DNA of 64,000 bases from an uncultured Veillonellaceae bacterium (GCA_902785705.1 CACZZN010000005.1:162614-226613); one strand, 5' to 3'; positions 52,622 to 61,850 are shown, numbered from the stretch's first letter. The notes: a model not told the origin generated them from the sequence alone. Numbers and translations are program-made.

Positions 52622-53866
52622 TTATCCCTCGATCGCGTCCAACGCCTTTTTCATTTTTGCCGCAATCCCCTTCATCTTTGCCGTGGATACGGAGCAGGCC
52701 GCAACACGCACGCCGAGTTTCAGGGGAACCGCAAAGATCAGATCCTCATGCAGCTTGTCGCAGACCGCCGCAGGGTCTGCCGCAGGGACGGACAGGAAGA
52801 AACCGCCCTTGTAAGGAAGCGCGTTCAGTCCGCAGGCCTTCGCTTCCTGCATGAACAGATCGCCCCGCGACTGGATCAGCCGATAGAAATCCGTCCGCTC
52901 CTGCTCGAACTGCGCCAAAGCCGATGCATCCCGCTGCAGCTTCACCAGAAGCCCCATCGCACCGCGATTGATGTTGGACCAGGTAGCGCGGCTCGTATAC
53001 TTATTGATTTCCCGGAACTCGGAAATGACCTCTTTACTGGAAGAAACAGCAATCAGCGCGCCCGTGCGCTGTCCGTACATCGTATAGCCCTTGGACATGC
53101 TGAAGGCGAACATCACGAGGATGTTTTCCGGCAGATGGCTGAACTTCTGCATGAAGCGGCGCGTCTCATGCTTCTCGCCGGCATAGTCGATATATGCGAT
53201 ATCCACCAGCAGGCTCATGCGCTTTCCCTTTGCCGCATAGCCCCGATAAAGCTCCAGCACCTTGTCCCAATCCGCTTCCGTCAGGCTGAAGCCCGTCGGA
53301 TTGTGCGCGGGCGTATTGATGATGACCAGCAGAGAGTCCTGCACTTTGAGCAGTTCCTCCACCTTCGCCGCAAAATCCGAAAAATTGAACTCCTGCTTCT
53401 CATCGAACAGGCGATAGTTCTCCAAACGGCAACCCACTTCCTGGCAGATGACATTGTAGGTGCCCCAGAACCAGTCCGAGGTCAGTACCGCATCTCCCTT
53501 CTCCGCATAGTTCGCGATGGCATGATGGATTGCCCCTGTACCGCCAGCGGTCGCAATGGAGCCGAAATATCCCTCCGGCTTTTGATCTGCAAAGGTCAGA
53601 TCAATGACCGCATCCAGATAATCCGGCAGTCCCGAAATCGGCGCATAGGCAGTCAGCTCGGTCATATCCATCGAGCGATAGACTCTCTCCATGGTCGGCA
53701 GACAGGCAAGTTTGCCCTCTTCATCCATCATGACGCCAATCGTTGCATTCGTGACCTTGTCCGCCCCGTACTTCTCCGCAGCCTCACGGCATGCGGCGCT
53801 CGCCCCAAAGATTGCATCCTTCAATCGCTTGTTCGCTGCGTGAGAAGCAGCCATACTCATAGACAT
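52622..53866 (-). CDS. Class I/II aminotransferase (aromatic/aspartate type)
   Basis: A 414-residue fold-type I aminotransferase: ATIGVMMDEEGKL, AYAPISGLPDYLDAVIDL, TAGGTGAIHHAIANY, INTPAHNPTGFSLTEADW, and FSMSKGYTMYGQRTGALIA with the PLP Lys. Differs clearly from the aminotransferase at 12605 and resembles the tyrosine/aromatic group in having the PAHNPTG form. Start at 53866 or two codons later; the frame to 54043 runs into the repeat element and is rejected. Its substrate remains open. Confidence 0.88.
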   Translation of the reverse strand: MSMSMAASHAANKRLKDAIFGASAACREAAEKYGADKVTNATIGVMMDEEGKLACLPTMERVYRSMDMTELTAYAPISGLPDYLDAVIDLTFADQKPEGYFGSIATAGGTGAIHHAIANYAEKGDAVLTSDWFWGTYNVICQEVGCRLENYRLFDEKQEFNFSDFAAKVEELLKVQDSLLVIINTPAHNPTGFSLTEADWDKVLELYRGYAAKGKRMSLLVDIAYIDYAGEKHETRRFMQKFSHLPENILVMFAFSMSKGYTMYGQRTGALIAVSSSKEVISEFREINKYTSRATWSNINRGAMGLLVKLQRDASALAQFEQERTDFYRLIQSRGDLFMQEAKACGLNALPYKGGFFLSVPAADPAAVCDKLHEDLIFAVPLKLGVRVAACSVSTAKMKGIAAKMKKALDAIEG

Positions 53867-53964
53867 AATCCGCAAGTTCTCCCTTCTGATCTGTATACTT
53901 AAGTCCTTCTCTATTGTACACATTTCATGGCAAAAATCAACCAAAGAGCGCAAGTATACAGTAT

Positions 53965-54155
53965 TATACTCGCGTTCAAAGAAATTTACCAAAACGAAAT
54001 TACTTCCCATTTCCGAACGCTGTACATACAGAAGCCGTTCCAAATAACTTGCTGTTTGACTTGTCTAAATTTCCATGAACTGTGTCTTCAATCGCTTGAC
54101 GTAGCTCTGCTACGACTGCGCTCATCATCCTTGTTCAACGTGTTATACTAGTATA
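53965..54155. repeat. intergenic repeat element, copy 2
   Basis: Left 74 bases match copy 1 at 15523-15596 with 8 differences; the right part differs. It continues through GACGTAGCTCTGCTACGACT, a partly palindromic block like that in the MITE upstream of purL, to TTATACTAGTATA at about 54143-54155, an inverse of the left end. Fits a non-autonomous element of about 190 bases. Confidence 0.6.
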
Positions 54156-54179
54156 TCGCAGCAAACTTCCGTCCAAGGC

Positions 54180-55172
54180 TCAAACCTCCACAGCCTCCAG
54201 CGCATCTAGAAGCTCCTGCCGATGAATGGCATAGGTGCCTGCCTTTCCCACGACCACGCCGGCCGCGAGGTTCGCCAGATAAGCTCCTTCCTCCGGCTTC
54301 AAGCCGCCCGCAAGCGCCATCGCGAAAGTCGCAATGACCGTATCGCCCGCGCCTGCGCTGTCGAAGACTTCCTGCACCTTGGTCGGGATATGCACGGAGC
54401 GGTTCTCGCCGACGAGGCTGATGCCGGCCTCGGAGCGTGTCGTGAGCACATTTTTGATATTGAACTTCCGGATCACATAGCGCCCTGCACGCTCCGCCTG
54501 CTGATCGTCCTTTCTCTGGATCGGCGCCAGGAGAATGCGATTGAGCTTCTTTACATTCGGCGTCACATAGTCCGCATGGGCGTACTTGAGCCAATTCAAG
54601 CCGTAGGGATTCACGATTACGGGAACGCCGTGCGCATGCGCCTCCTTGATCATGCGCTGACAGAACCTGTCGGTGCAGACCCCCTTCTCATAATCCGCAA
54701 TGACAAGGGCATCCAGGCTCTCATTGAGCCGCCGGCTGATATAGTCCTCCATCTTGTCCGTGAATTCTTTGTCCCGTGGCGAGGAGTCCTCAAAATCCAC
54801 ACGAAACATCTGATAGTGCCCGCTCATGATGCGCACCTTTGCCGTCGTGGGCTTATCGGTATAGACCAGCCCGCGCCATTCGATGCCGTTCAGCGTGAAC
54901 TGCTCCAAAAGGCTCTCGCAGTTCGAATCACTTCCCACGAATCCCGTGATAGAGGTCTGACAGCCAAGCTGCGCAAGATTATGCGCCACATTGGCAGCGC
55001 CGCCCAGCGATACCTTCTGCCCGATCACATGCGCCACAGGCACAGGCGCCTCGCTGGAAAACCGCGTCACATCGCCATAATAGTACTTGTCCACCATGAC
55101 ATCCCCAACGACCAGCACCCTGCACCTTTCCGACCTCTCGGCAACGAACTTCCTCAATTTTTCCTTGTCCAT
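54180..55172 (-). CDS. hldA: D-glycero-beta-D-manno-heptose-7-phosphate kinase
   Basis: PfkB-family kinase making heptose 1,7-bisphosphate for the LPS inner core. The 330-residue protein matches the kinase half of HldE/RfaE: VLVVGDVMVDKYYYGDVTRFSSEAPVPV, SLGGAANVAHNLAQLG, VIADYEKGVCT, and FDSAGAGDTVIATFA with the catalytic Asp. The nucleotidylyltransferase half is absent, so a separate HldC is expected elsewhere. Presence supports a diderm cell. Its ribosome binding site lies in the 3' arm of an upstream hairpin. Confidence 0.92.
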   Translation of the reverse strand: MDKEKLRKFVAERSERCRVLVVGDVMVDKYYYGDVTRFSSEAPVPVAHVIGQKVSLGGAANVAHNLAQLGCQTSITGFVGSDSNCESLLEQFTLNGIEWRGLVYTDKPTTAKVRIMSGHYQMFRVDFEDSSPRDKEFTDKMEDYISRRLNESLDALVIADYEKGVCTDRFCQRMIKEAHAHGVPVIVNPYGLNWLKYAHADYVTPNVKKLNRILLAPIQRKDDQQAERAGRYVIRKFNIKNVLTTRSEAGISLVGENRSVHIPTKVQEVFDSAGAGDTVIATFAMALAGGLKPEEGAYLANLAAGVVVGKAGTYAIHRQELLDALEAVEV

Positions 55173-55176
55173 AAAA

Positions 55177-55231
55177 AAGCCAGCCCCTTATCGTTTGCTA
55201 ACCTGTAACATTCGATAAAGGAGCCGGCTTT
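55177..55231 (-). terminator. terminator of upstream permease gene overlapping hldA ribosome site
   Basis: Minus strand: AAAGCCGGCTCCTTTATCG pairs with CGATAAGGGGCTGGCTT, followed by TTTT and directly by the hldA ATG. The AAGGGG in the 3' arm is the best Shine-Dalgarno for hldA, so the hairpin would both end the permease transcript and mask hldA translation. Confidence 0.65.
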
Positions 55232-55274
55232 CCCTGCCATGACATCAATATTATTATATCCAAAAGAAATTGAT

Positions 55275-56693
55275 TCAACAGATTCCCGTCGTGAGATAAA
55301 ACAATACGCACAGGAACGGCACAAAAAACTTCATCAGCATGATGACCGCAATATCATAGTAGGACTCACGATGCGTAAGCCCGCAGATGGCAAGCAAGGT
55401 GACAAGCGCGCCGCAATGAGGCACGGGGTCGATACCCACAGAGGCAATCGCCGTGATGCGGTGCAGCACGTCCAGCGGAATGCCTCCCGCCTGCGCCATT
55501 GCCGCCCACTGCTCCCCCAGCATACTGAGCGCTATCGTAAGGCCGCCCGATGCCGATCCCGTCAGGCCCGCCATGATGTTCGTCGTCACGACAGCGGAAA
55601 AAAGCGGCCCCGCGGAATCGCACATGCCCAACAGCAAATCCTTGATCGGAAGAAAGCCCGGCATGCTCACGATCACGCTGCCGAACGCAAAGCCCGAGGC
55701 CACGTTCAATACCGCCGCGGTCGAAGAAATCGCCGCATAGTTGATCTGCGGAAGGAACCCGTCCGCGATGAGGAACTTCCTGCGTCCAATCCACGCCGCC
55801 GCAAGGCTGCTGATGACCAAAGCCACACTGATGGACCAGATTGCCTGCACCTTTCCCACGTGCGCGGCAATCAAGGCCAGGTGGAAGGGCAGGAACGCCT
55901 CCAGGCTTTTCTCATCCCAGTGGAAACCCCAATCCCAGTGGAACGGGTTGCTCAAAATCACATTGATCACAATCACCATGACCAAAGGCACCAGCGACCA
56001 CTGCCAAGCCGGATTGAGCCTCGACGTGCGGCGCTTCTTCTGCTGCTCCGTATGCGCACCGTATCCCTCGCCCGCCGCCATGAGCTTCTTCGCGCGATAG
56101 GTCACCCATCCCCACCCGATGGCAAGGAAGAGGATGCTGGCAAAAAGCCCGATTCCGGGCGCCGCCCAAGTCGAAGTCCCGAAATATGCCGACGGGATGA
56201 TATTCTGGATCTGCGGCGTTCCGGGGAGCGCCACCATCGCGAAGGAAAAAATGCCGACCCAGAGCGCCGCGGGCAGCAGCCGCTTCGGGATGTCCGCTTT
56301 CTTGAACACCACGGCACCGAAAGGATACATGACAAACGCCACGACAAAAACACTGAGCCCGCCATAGGTCAATGCCGCACAGCCCAAAAGCACCGCCAGC
56401 ACCGCCCGCTTCTCGCCCAGCACCTCTACGATCTTGCCGGCGACAGAAGACGCCAGCCCCCCCTTTTCCATCAGACGCGCAAAAATCGCGCCGAACAGGA
56501 AGACAGGATAGTACGTCTTCAAGTACTCTGCCAGCCGTGTCATATAAAGCTCTGTATAGACGGGAAGTATGTTGAACTCACTGGCCAGCGCAGCCGCCAT
56601 CGCAAAGAAGGGCGCAATCAATATGATGGACCACCCGCGATAGGCCAGATACATCAAGCCGCAAATTCCGATGCCGATACACAACGCTTCCAT
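55275..56693 (-). CDS. GntP-family permease
   Basis: A 472-residue inner-membrane protein with about 12 helices, resembling gluconate/hydroxycarboxylate permeases of the GntP family: ILPVYTELYMTRLAEYLKTYYPVFLFGAIFARLM, TYGGLSVFVVAFVMYPFG, PGTPQIQNIIPSAYFGTSTWAAPGIG and PHCGALVTLLAICGLTHRESY. Likely carries a small organic acid. The ATG at 56693 is used (GAGATG region upstream); substrate is unknown and no catabolic enzyme is adjacent. Confidence 0.85.
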   Translation of the reverse strand: MEALCIGIGICGLMYLAYRGWSIILIAPFFAMAAALASEFNILPVYTELYMTRLAEYLKTYYPVFLFGAIFARLMEKGGLASSVAGKIVEVLGEKRAVLAVLLGCAALTYGGLSVFVVAFVMYPFGAVVFKKADIPKRLLPAALWVGIFSFAMVALPGTPQIQNIIPSAYFGTSTWAAPGIGLFASILFLAIGWGWVTYRAKKLMAAGEGYGAHTEQQKKRRTSRLNPAWQWSLVPLVMVIVINVILSNPFHWDWGFHWDEKSLEAFLPFHLALIAAHVGKVQAIWSISVALVISSLAAAWIGRRKFLIADGFLPQINYAAISSTAAVLNVASGFAFGSVIVSMPGFLPIKDLLLGMCDSAGPLFSAVVTTNIMAGLTGSASGGLTIALSMLGEQWAAMAQAGGIPLDVLHRITAIASVGIDPVPHCGALVTLLAICGLTHRESYYDIAVIMLMKFFVPFLCVLFYLTTGIC

Positions 56694-56819
56694 GAAAATA
56701 CATCTCTTCCCTTCCGTCAGACAAATATCCCGATTTTCCAACGGCTATACTACCATGTATCCCACAGATTGTCAACGCACCTTCCCCATCACCGGAACAA
56801 TGCCCCGGCCGCTTCCCTG

Positions 56820-57134
56820 TCACATGTTGTCCACCAATTCCTTGACGCTGTCCGTGATACGGTTGTCGCTCATGGAGCCCATGACTACTTTCATTTGCTC
56901 CTCTGTGAGCTGTGCATCACCTGTATTTTCCTTTTCGGCGGCCTGTTCCACCAAATCTTTGACACTGTCCGTAATGCGGTTGTCGCTCATGGAACCCAGA
57001 ACCACCTTCATCTGCTCCTCAGAAAGCGCTTCCTCCTCTTTTGCCGGTGCAGGCTCCGGCTCGGGCGGCGTTTCTTCCACTTCCCCTGTATTGTACAGGA
57101 TATGCTTTCCCTTATACCTGAATATTTCTCGCAT
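56820..57134 (-). CDS. Small protein with an internal duplication
   Basis: A 104-residue acidic protein. After MREIFRYKGKHILYNTGEVEE and a Pro/Glu-rich linker, the block EEQMKVVLGSMSDNRITDSV is followed about 40 residues later by EEQMKVVMGSMSDNRITDSV, almost unchanged, each continuing K(D/E)LV. AGAAGG lies 5 bases before the ATG at 57134. The gene begins 5 bases after the membrane-protein gene upstream, so they form an operon. No family recognised. The nearly perfect repeat suggests two identical binding units. Confidence 0.78.
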   Translation of the reverse strand: MREIFRYKGKHILYNTGEVEETPPEPEPAPAKEEEALSEEQMKVVLGSMSDNRITDSVKDLVEQAAEKENTGDAQLTEEQMKVVMGSMSDNRITDSVKELVDNM

Positions 57135-57139
57135 CCTTC

Positions 57140-58522
57140 TCACCTCTTTTTCCTCTCTGCCTTTTCCTTTTCTTTGCTTTTCCCCGAAATATTTTCGAAC
57201 TCCTGCTGATAGGCCGCAGCAGATTTCTCCAGATAGTCCATGGCTTTGTGCCTCGCGTCCTTTTTCTCGCCATGGCCGGCGCCCGAGGAAAACACATGGA
57301 CCAAATCCTTCAGGAATTGATTCGTCCAAGCCTGATAAACCGAAACGAATTTCACGGCGCCGTCGATTTTCCCATGATCCTGCTCCATATAGGATATGAT
57401 GTTCTGGGCGATTCCCTGCAGATGCTCCACGCTTTTGATGAGCGGATCCGTATACCACAGGTATTTGGTCAACGTATTCTTGGAGCGGTTGATGGACTTA
57501 TAATCCTCTTTGACCTTCTTTTGGATGGCAGTTCTTGCCTTTTCCCGCCGCTCTTCGGCGGCACGGCGCCGCTGTTCCGCGTCCTCTGCCGCATTGCTGT
57601 GAGCCGTTTCTTCGGGAGGAGACATGCTGTGCTCCAATCCGCCGCCTTCATCTCCCGCCATTTGTACCGGCATTTCTGCCTGGGACGCAGACGGCGCGGC
57701 GCCTTGCGCCAGCGTCTGATATTCCTGCAGAAAATTTTCCTCCAGCTCGGCAAGAGGATCCTTTTTCCCTGCTCGTTTTTTGCTCTTTTTCAGATATTTC
57801 TCATTCAGATTTTTGGCTGTGTCTGAGAACTTTTTGCTCTCGATCGCATCCTCATCGATTTTTTCGCTGCGCTGCCGCTCCTTTTCCGCTTTCCAATCAC
57901 TGAGCCGATAGACCTCAAGCGATTCCTTCTCCATGCAGTAGCGGAAGAATTTCTCATTGAAGCCATGATGCGGCTCAAGGCTGTTTTGATATGCCCTCCG
58001 CCAGAGTTTTCGATGCTGCTTTGACAGCTTCGTGTAAAGCTCTCCGTACATCACAAGGGAACTGAAGGGAAAGACCGCCCCACCGATGGGAAGCGCCGCA
58101 AGAGGGTTCCACTCTGCAAGGCTGCACACCAAAAAGGCGGCTGCTCCGATGAGCGTCGCGAAGCCAAGACCGCCTGCCACGGAAGATATGATCCTCGTGA
58201 CCGGTTCCGCTTCCACCGAATCGAGATGCGTATAGATTTCATGGTTCCAATACTCGATTGCATCCGGAATGCGCTCGGAGAAATTTTCCTGGTCGGATTC
58301 CGTTTGTATGGGGTCCTCCATCTCACGAAAAACGACACGCTTGGTATTTCCTGTCTGCAGAATGCTTCTGATCCTTCTCCGCTCCACCATTAAAAAGCCA
58401 AGCTTGCAGGATATGAGGACAGGACGGGAGCCGCTTTCCGGATGATATGGAAACAGGAAGAGATTGTTTTTCTTCGCGTATTCTTCCACACGAAACGCGT
58501 TCTTCTCCAGACGGTATATCAT
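57140..58522 (-). CDS. Membrane protein with XpaC-like C-terminal region
   Basis: A 460-residue protein: an N-terminal region with PVLISCKLGFLMVERRR, a hydrophobic hairpin of two helices (IISSVAGGLGFATLIGAAAFLVCSL; PLAALPIGGAVFPFSSLVMYG), a long charged helical stretch rich in Lys, Glu and Arg, and a C-terminal domain (YTDPLIKSVEHLQGIAQNIISYMEQ; YQAWTNQFLKDLVHVF) recalling XpaC/YceG-type 5-bromo-4-chloroindolyl-phosphate hydrolysis proteins. Probably inner membrane with a large cytosolic coiled coil. Function unknown. Coupled to the duplicated-motif protein. Confidence 0.75.
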   Translation of the reverse strand: MIYRLEKNAFRVEEYAKKNNLFLFPYHPESGSRPVLISCKLGFLMVERRRIRSILQTGNTKRVVFREMEDPIQTESDQENFSERIPDAIEYWNHEIYTHLDSVEAEPVTRIISSVAGGLGFATLIGAAAFLVCSLAEWNPLAALPIGGAVFPFSSLVMYGELYTKLSKQHRKLWRRAYQNSLEPHHGFNEKFFRYCMEKESLEVYRLSDWKAEKERQRSEKIDEDAIESKKFSDTAKNLNEKYLKKSKKRAGKKDPLAELEENFLQEYQTLAQGAAPSASQAEMPVQMAGDEGGGLEHSMSPPEETAHSNAAEDAEQRRRAAEERREKARTAIQKKVKEDYKSINRSKNTLTKYLWYTDPLIKSVEHLQGIAQNIISYMEQDHGKIDGAVKFVSVYQAWTNQFLKDLVHVFSSGAGHGEKKDARHKAMDYLEKSAAAYQQEFENISGKSKEKEKAERKKR

Positions 58523-58678
58523 GCCGAATGTCCCTTTCTGTATGATTCTATCCTATGTATCGTAACAATCCATTGGTTTGATAAGCGCAATCACAGAGGA
58601 CGGCGCAATTTGCGTTCTGTATCAAAATCAACTATAATATGCTTATTTTATATGCGATTGACATTCGAGGCGATTTGA

Positions 58679-59629
58679 TTGAAAAAAATCCTGTTTACTT
58701 TTTTTCTGACGACTGTGCTGGTAAGCTGCGCCATTCTATGCACCGCGGGCTATCTGGCAGGAGATTACCTCGTCGGCTTCGCGCTGGAGCGCGGAAGCTT
58801 CGGCGATCCGCAGGGGCCTCCTCACGCCTATGCGCTGCTCATGCCGCCCGATAAGCGCCAGTTCAACCCGCCGGATGCCCCCTCGGAGGAATGGCACCTA
58901 AAATCCACAGACGGACTTTTCCTGAACGCCACCCATTTCTGGCCCGACGAGGAAAGCAGCCGCTGGGTCATGATCCTGCATGGTTATGGCTGCACACAGC
59001 AGAATTCCTGGTTTATCGCAGAAACCTATCTCCAAATGGGATATCACGTGCTGACGCCCGACCTCCGTGCCTCCGGCAAAAGCGAAGGCTCCTACGTCAC
59101 CATGGGCTACCGGGAGAGCCAGGACATCGTGGACTGGGCATGGCGCATCACGGAGCTGCATCCCGATGCGCAGATCGTCATGCACGGCGTCTCCATGGGA
59201 GCCGCTTCCGTGATGATTGCCGCCGCATCCCGCGGCCTTCCCCCTACGATGAAGGCCGCCATCGAGGACTGCGGCTACAGCAGCGCCTATACCATTCTCG
59301 CGCATCAACTGGAAGCAGCCTTCGGCCTGCCCGCATTCCCCATCATGGCGTTCGTGGATTTCGCCTGCAAAAAACGCGCGGGCTTCTCCCTGCGGGAAGC
59401 AAATCCGCTGGAGGCAGTCCAAGAAGCGCGCGTCCCCATGCTCTTCATCCATGGCGATGCCGACACACTGGTGCCGCCTACCATGTGCTGGGAACTTTAT
59501 GAGAACTGCCATGCATCACGAAAGGACTACTTTTCCGTTCCCAATGCGGGCCATGCCGTCGCATGCCAGAAATATCCCGACCTCTACTACCAAAAAATCT
59601 TTGGCTTTCTGAAGCCACTGATGCAATAA
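58679..59629 (+). CDS. Alpha/beta hydrolase with N-terminal membrane anchor
   Basis: A 316-residue hydrolase: an N-terminal hydrophobic anchor (KKILFTFFLTTVLVSCAILCTAGYLAG), then the fold: VMILHGYGCTQ (oxyanion), LTPDLRASGKSEG, the nucleophile elbow HGVSMGAAS, LFIHGDADTLVP (Asp) and VPNAGHAVA (His). The start is TTG at 58679 with GAGG 8 bases before. Resembles the YqkD/BEM46-like envelope hydrolases. Substrate unknown. Divergent from the XpaC-like operon. Confidence 0.88.
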   Translation: MKKILFTFFLTTVLVSCAILCTAGYLAGDYLVGFALERGSFGDPQGPPHAYALLMPPDKRQFNPPDAPSEEWHLKSTDGLFLNATHFWPDEESSRWVMILHGYGCTQQNSWFIAETYLQMGYHVLTPDLRASGKSEGSYVTMGYRESQDIVDWAWRITELHPDAQIVMHGVSMGAASVMIAAASRGLPPTMKAAIEDCGYSSAYTILAHQLEAAFGLPAFPIMAFVDFACKKRAGFSLREANPLEAVQEARVPMLFIHGDADTLVPPTMCWELYENCHASRKDYFSVPNAGHAVACQKYPDLYYQKIFGFLKPLMQ

Positions 59630-59636
59630 TTCGTTG

Positions 59637-59666
59637 AAAACGGAGCTGGGAAAACGGCTCCGTTTT
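59637..59666 (+). terminator. terminator between hydrolase and epimerase genes
   Basis: AAAACGGAGC pairs with GCTCCGTTTT around a 10-base loop, 8 bases past the hydrolase stop; symmetric runs allow use in both directions. Confidence 0.8.
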
Positions 59667-59679
59667 GAATTGCATGAAA

Positions 59680-60600
59680 CTATTCCGTGAAATGTTCGTA
59701 TGTCCTGCGAAGCGCTTCCTCCAGGCCTGTCTCCGGTTTCCAGCCCAGCCCGCGATAAGCGCGCAGATTATCCAGCATGGAGCGATAGATATCTCCCGGG
59801 CGGGGCGCCGCATAATTGGGCACGATCCTGCGGCCTGCGATATGGGAAAGATGTGTCACCAGCTGGCGGATGCTGGTCTCCGTGCGGGTGCTCAGATTGT
59901 AGACCGTGTTCGTGTTCTTGGTATGAAGCGCCGCAACAATGCCGCTCGCAACATCACCCGCATAGACGAAATCCCTCGTCTGCTCGCCGTCCCCGTAGAT
60001 TGTAATGTCCTTTCCCTCTGCAATGCGTTTCGTGAAAATGCTGATGACCCCGCCCTCGCCGTTATCGCCTTGGCGCTCGCCGAACACATTCGCAAAGCGC
60101 AGGATCACATATTCCAAACCGCAGATTTCGTGATAGAGCTTCAGGTAATGCTCCATGGTGACCTTGCTGAGCCCGTAGAAGGACATGGGGCAAGGTTTTT
60201 GCGACTCGCGCACGGGAAGATCGTCCTCTGCCACATCCCCATAAGCGGCTGCCGTCGAGGCGAAGATTACCCGCTTCATGCCGCAGCATTTCGCGGCTTC
60301 CAGCACTTGGATGCCGCCAAGGATATTTTCCTTTGCATCATTCATCGGATCCTCGATGGAGGAATTCACCATCGTCTGCCCCGCCAGATGCACCGCCGCA
60401 TCAAACTGCTCTTTTCGGCAAAGCGTCAGGAACTCCGCATCATGTACGTCCATGACGATCAGACGTGCCTCCTCCGGCAGATTCTCTCTGAGCCCTGTCG
60501 AGAGATTGTCCACGGAAACAGGCTCATCTCCGTTTGCCAAAAGCCTCCGCACAAGGTGCGAGCCGATAAAGCCTGCACCGCCTGTAATCAATACCTTCAT
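59680..60600 (-). CDS. NAD-dependent sugar-nucleotide epimerase/dehydratase
   Basis: A 306-residue extended SDR: NAD-binding LITGGAGFIGSHLVRRLL at the N-terminus, AAVHLAGQT, ASTAAAYGD, the catalytic YGLSK pair, LRFANVFGERQ, and GDGEQTRDFVYAGDVASG. Closest in pattern to UDP-glucose 4-epimerases, so it likely makes UDP-galactose or a related nucleotide sugar for surface polysaccharide. It follows the dehydrogenase gene after 13 bases. Confidence 0.92.
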   Translation of the reverse strand: MKVLITGGAGFIGSHLVRRLLANGDEPVSVDNLSTGLRENLPEEARLIVMDVHDAEFLTLCRKEQFDAAVHLAGQTMVNSSIEDPMNDAKENILGGIQVLEAAKCCGMKRVIFASTAAAYGDVAEDDLPVRESQKPCPMSFYGLSKVTMEHYLKLYHEICGLEYVILRFANVFGERQGDNGEGGVISIFTKRIAEGKDITIYGDGEQTRDFVYAGDVASGIVAALHTKNTNTVYNLSTRTETSIRQLVTHLSHIAGRRIVPNYAAPRPGDIYRSMLDNLRAYRGLGWKPETGLEEALRRTYEHFTE

Positions 60601-60613
60601 AGCATTTCCATCC

Positions 60614-61678
60614 TCATCGTTTCAAAATCGCAAGGATTGCCGACGCAATCTCCTTTGTCTTCGCGGTGCCGCCCAAATCCGGCGTCAACACCTTTTGCTC
60701 CGTCAAAAGCGTCTCAATGGCCGCCAGCACCTTGGCCCCCCAATCCTCGCGTCCAAAAAAGTCCAGCATCTGGCTCACGCTCCAGATGGCGGCAAGCGGA
60801 TTCGCGAGTCCCTTGCCTGCAATATCCGGTGCGCTTCCATGGATCGGCTCAAACATCGATGGGTACTTTCTTTCCGGATTGAGGTTCGCGCCCGCTGCCA
60901 GTCCCATGCCGCCAGCGATGGCCGCCCCCAGATCCGTCAGGATATCCCCGAAAAGATTGCTGGTCACAACGACCTGGAACCGCTTCGGCTCCTTCACGAA
61001 AAACATGCTTGCGGCGTCCACCATCAATGAGCTTGTCCTGACCTCCGGATATTCCTGCCCGATCTCCCGAAAGATCTCATCCCAAAAGACCATCGAATAG
61101 CCCAGCGCATTGCCCTTGCTCACGCTGGTGAGCGTCTTCCCCTCTTTCTTCGCAAGCTCATAGGCATAGCGGATCACGCGCTCACAGCCTTTGCGGGAAA
61201 ACACCCCTGTCTGCAGCGCCACTTCCTGCGCAGTGCCCGGATAAAGCCTTGCGCCGACGTTCGCGTACTCACCCTCGCTGTTCTCCCGGACCACGACCAT
61301 ATCGATATCCTCACGGGGAACATCTCTCAAAGGGCACGGAGCACCGCGCAGGAGCTTCACAGGACGTAGATTGATATACTCATCGAAACCGCGGCGGATC
61401 TTCAACAGCAGCCCGCTCAGGGACACGTGGTCGGGAACCCCGGGGTAGCCGACGGCGCCAAGATAGATGGCATCGAATTCCTTCAGCTTGTCCATGCCGT
61501 CCTCATCCATCATCTTCCCATGTTTCAGATAGTATTCGCACCCCCAGGGAAAGTCCGTGTATTCCACAGCGAAACCGCCGTCCATCGCCGCAATACCTGA
61601 AAGCACTTTTTTCCCCTCGCCAATGACCTCGGGACCAATGCCGTCTCCCGCAATCACCGCAATCCTATATGTCTGCAT
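60614..61678 (-). CDS. Tartrate/D-malate dehydrogenase-like beta-decarboxylating dehydrogenase
   Basis: A 354-residue member of the isocitrate/isopropylmalate dehydrogenase family: IAVIAGDGIGPEVIGEG, LRPVKLLRG, VVVRENSEGEYANVGARLYPG, TSVSKGNALGYSMVFWDE, and FEPIHGSAPDIAGKGLANP. The ENSEGEY segment and GAPCPLRD match tartrate/D-malate dehydrogenases (TtuC/DmlA) rather than LeuB. Uses NAD and a divalent metal in known members. Physiological substrate not certain. Confidence 0.88.
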   Translation of the reverse strand: MQTYRIAVIAGDGIGPEVIGEGKKVLSGIAAMDGGFAVEYTDFPWGCEYYLKHGKMMDEDGMDKLKEFDAIYLGAVGYPGVPDHVSLSGLLLKIRRGFDEYINLRPVKLLRGAPCPLRDVPREDIDMVVVRENSEGEYANVGARLYPGTAQEVALQTGVFSRKGCERVIRYAYELAKKEGKTLTSVSKGNALGYSMVFWDEIFREIGQEYPEVRTSSLMVDAASMFFVKEPKRFQVVVTSNLFGDILTDLGAAIAGGMGLAAGANLNPERKYPSMFEPIHGSAPDIAGKGLANPLAAIWSVSQMLDFFGREDWGAKVLAAIETLLTEQKVLTPDLGGTAKTKEIASAILAILKR

Positions 61679-61727
61679 TCCGATTCCTCCTATAAATTAT
61701 CATACTGAATATACTTCTATAAAAAAA

Positions 61728-61755
61728 AAGAATTCCCTGCCCTTGGGAATTCTTT
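61728..61755 (-). terminator. terminator after the DapF-like gene
   Basis: AAAGAATTCCC pairs with GGGAATTCTTT; on the minus strand it is followed by a run of T (A-run at 61720-61730 on the plus strand). Confidence 0.8.
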
Positions 61756-61759
61756 CCTA

Positions 61760-61850
61760 TGAAAAATTAGCGAATCAAGCCCGCGACGCTCTGCAAAGCA
61801 GAGCCAGTCCTTTCGGTTTAGGACGCAGATGAGCTTAGTATGGCAACCCT
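61760..61850. repeat. intergenic repeat-like segment
   Basis: Contains TTAGCGAATCAAGCC and GACGCAG-ATGAGCTTAG, echoing 16605-16641, and a small hairpin CTCTGCaaaGCAGAG. Lies between the DapF-like gene and its terminator. Confidence 0.4.

Noticed and set aside
55239..57209. 656-codon plus-strand open frame
   Set aside because: It is antisense to the GntP-type permease and the duplicated-motif gene, rich in His/Arg/Pro, with no domain. It is a shadow of GC-rich coding DNA.
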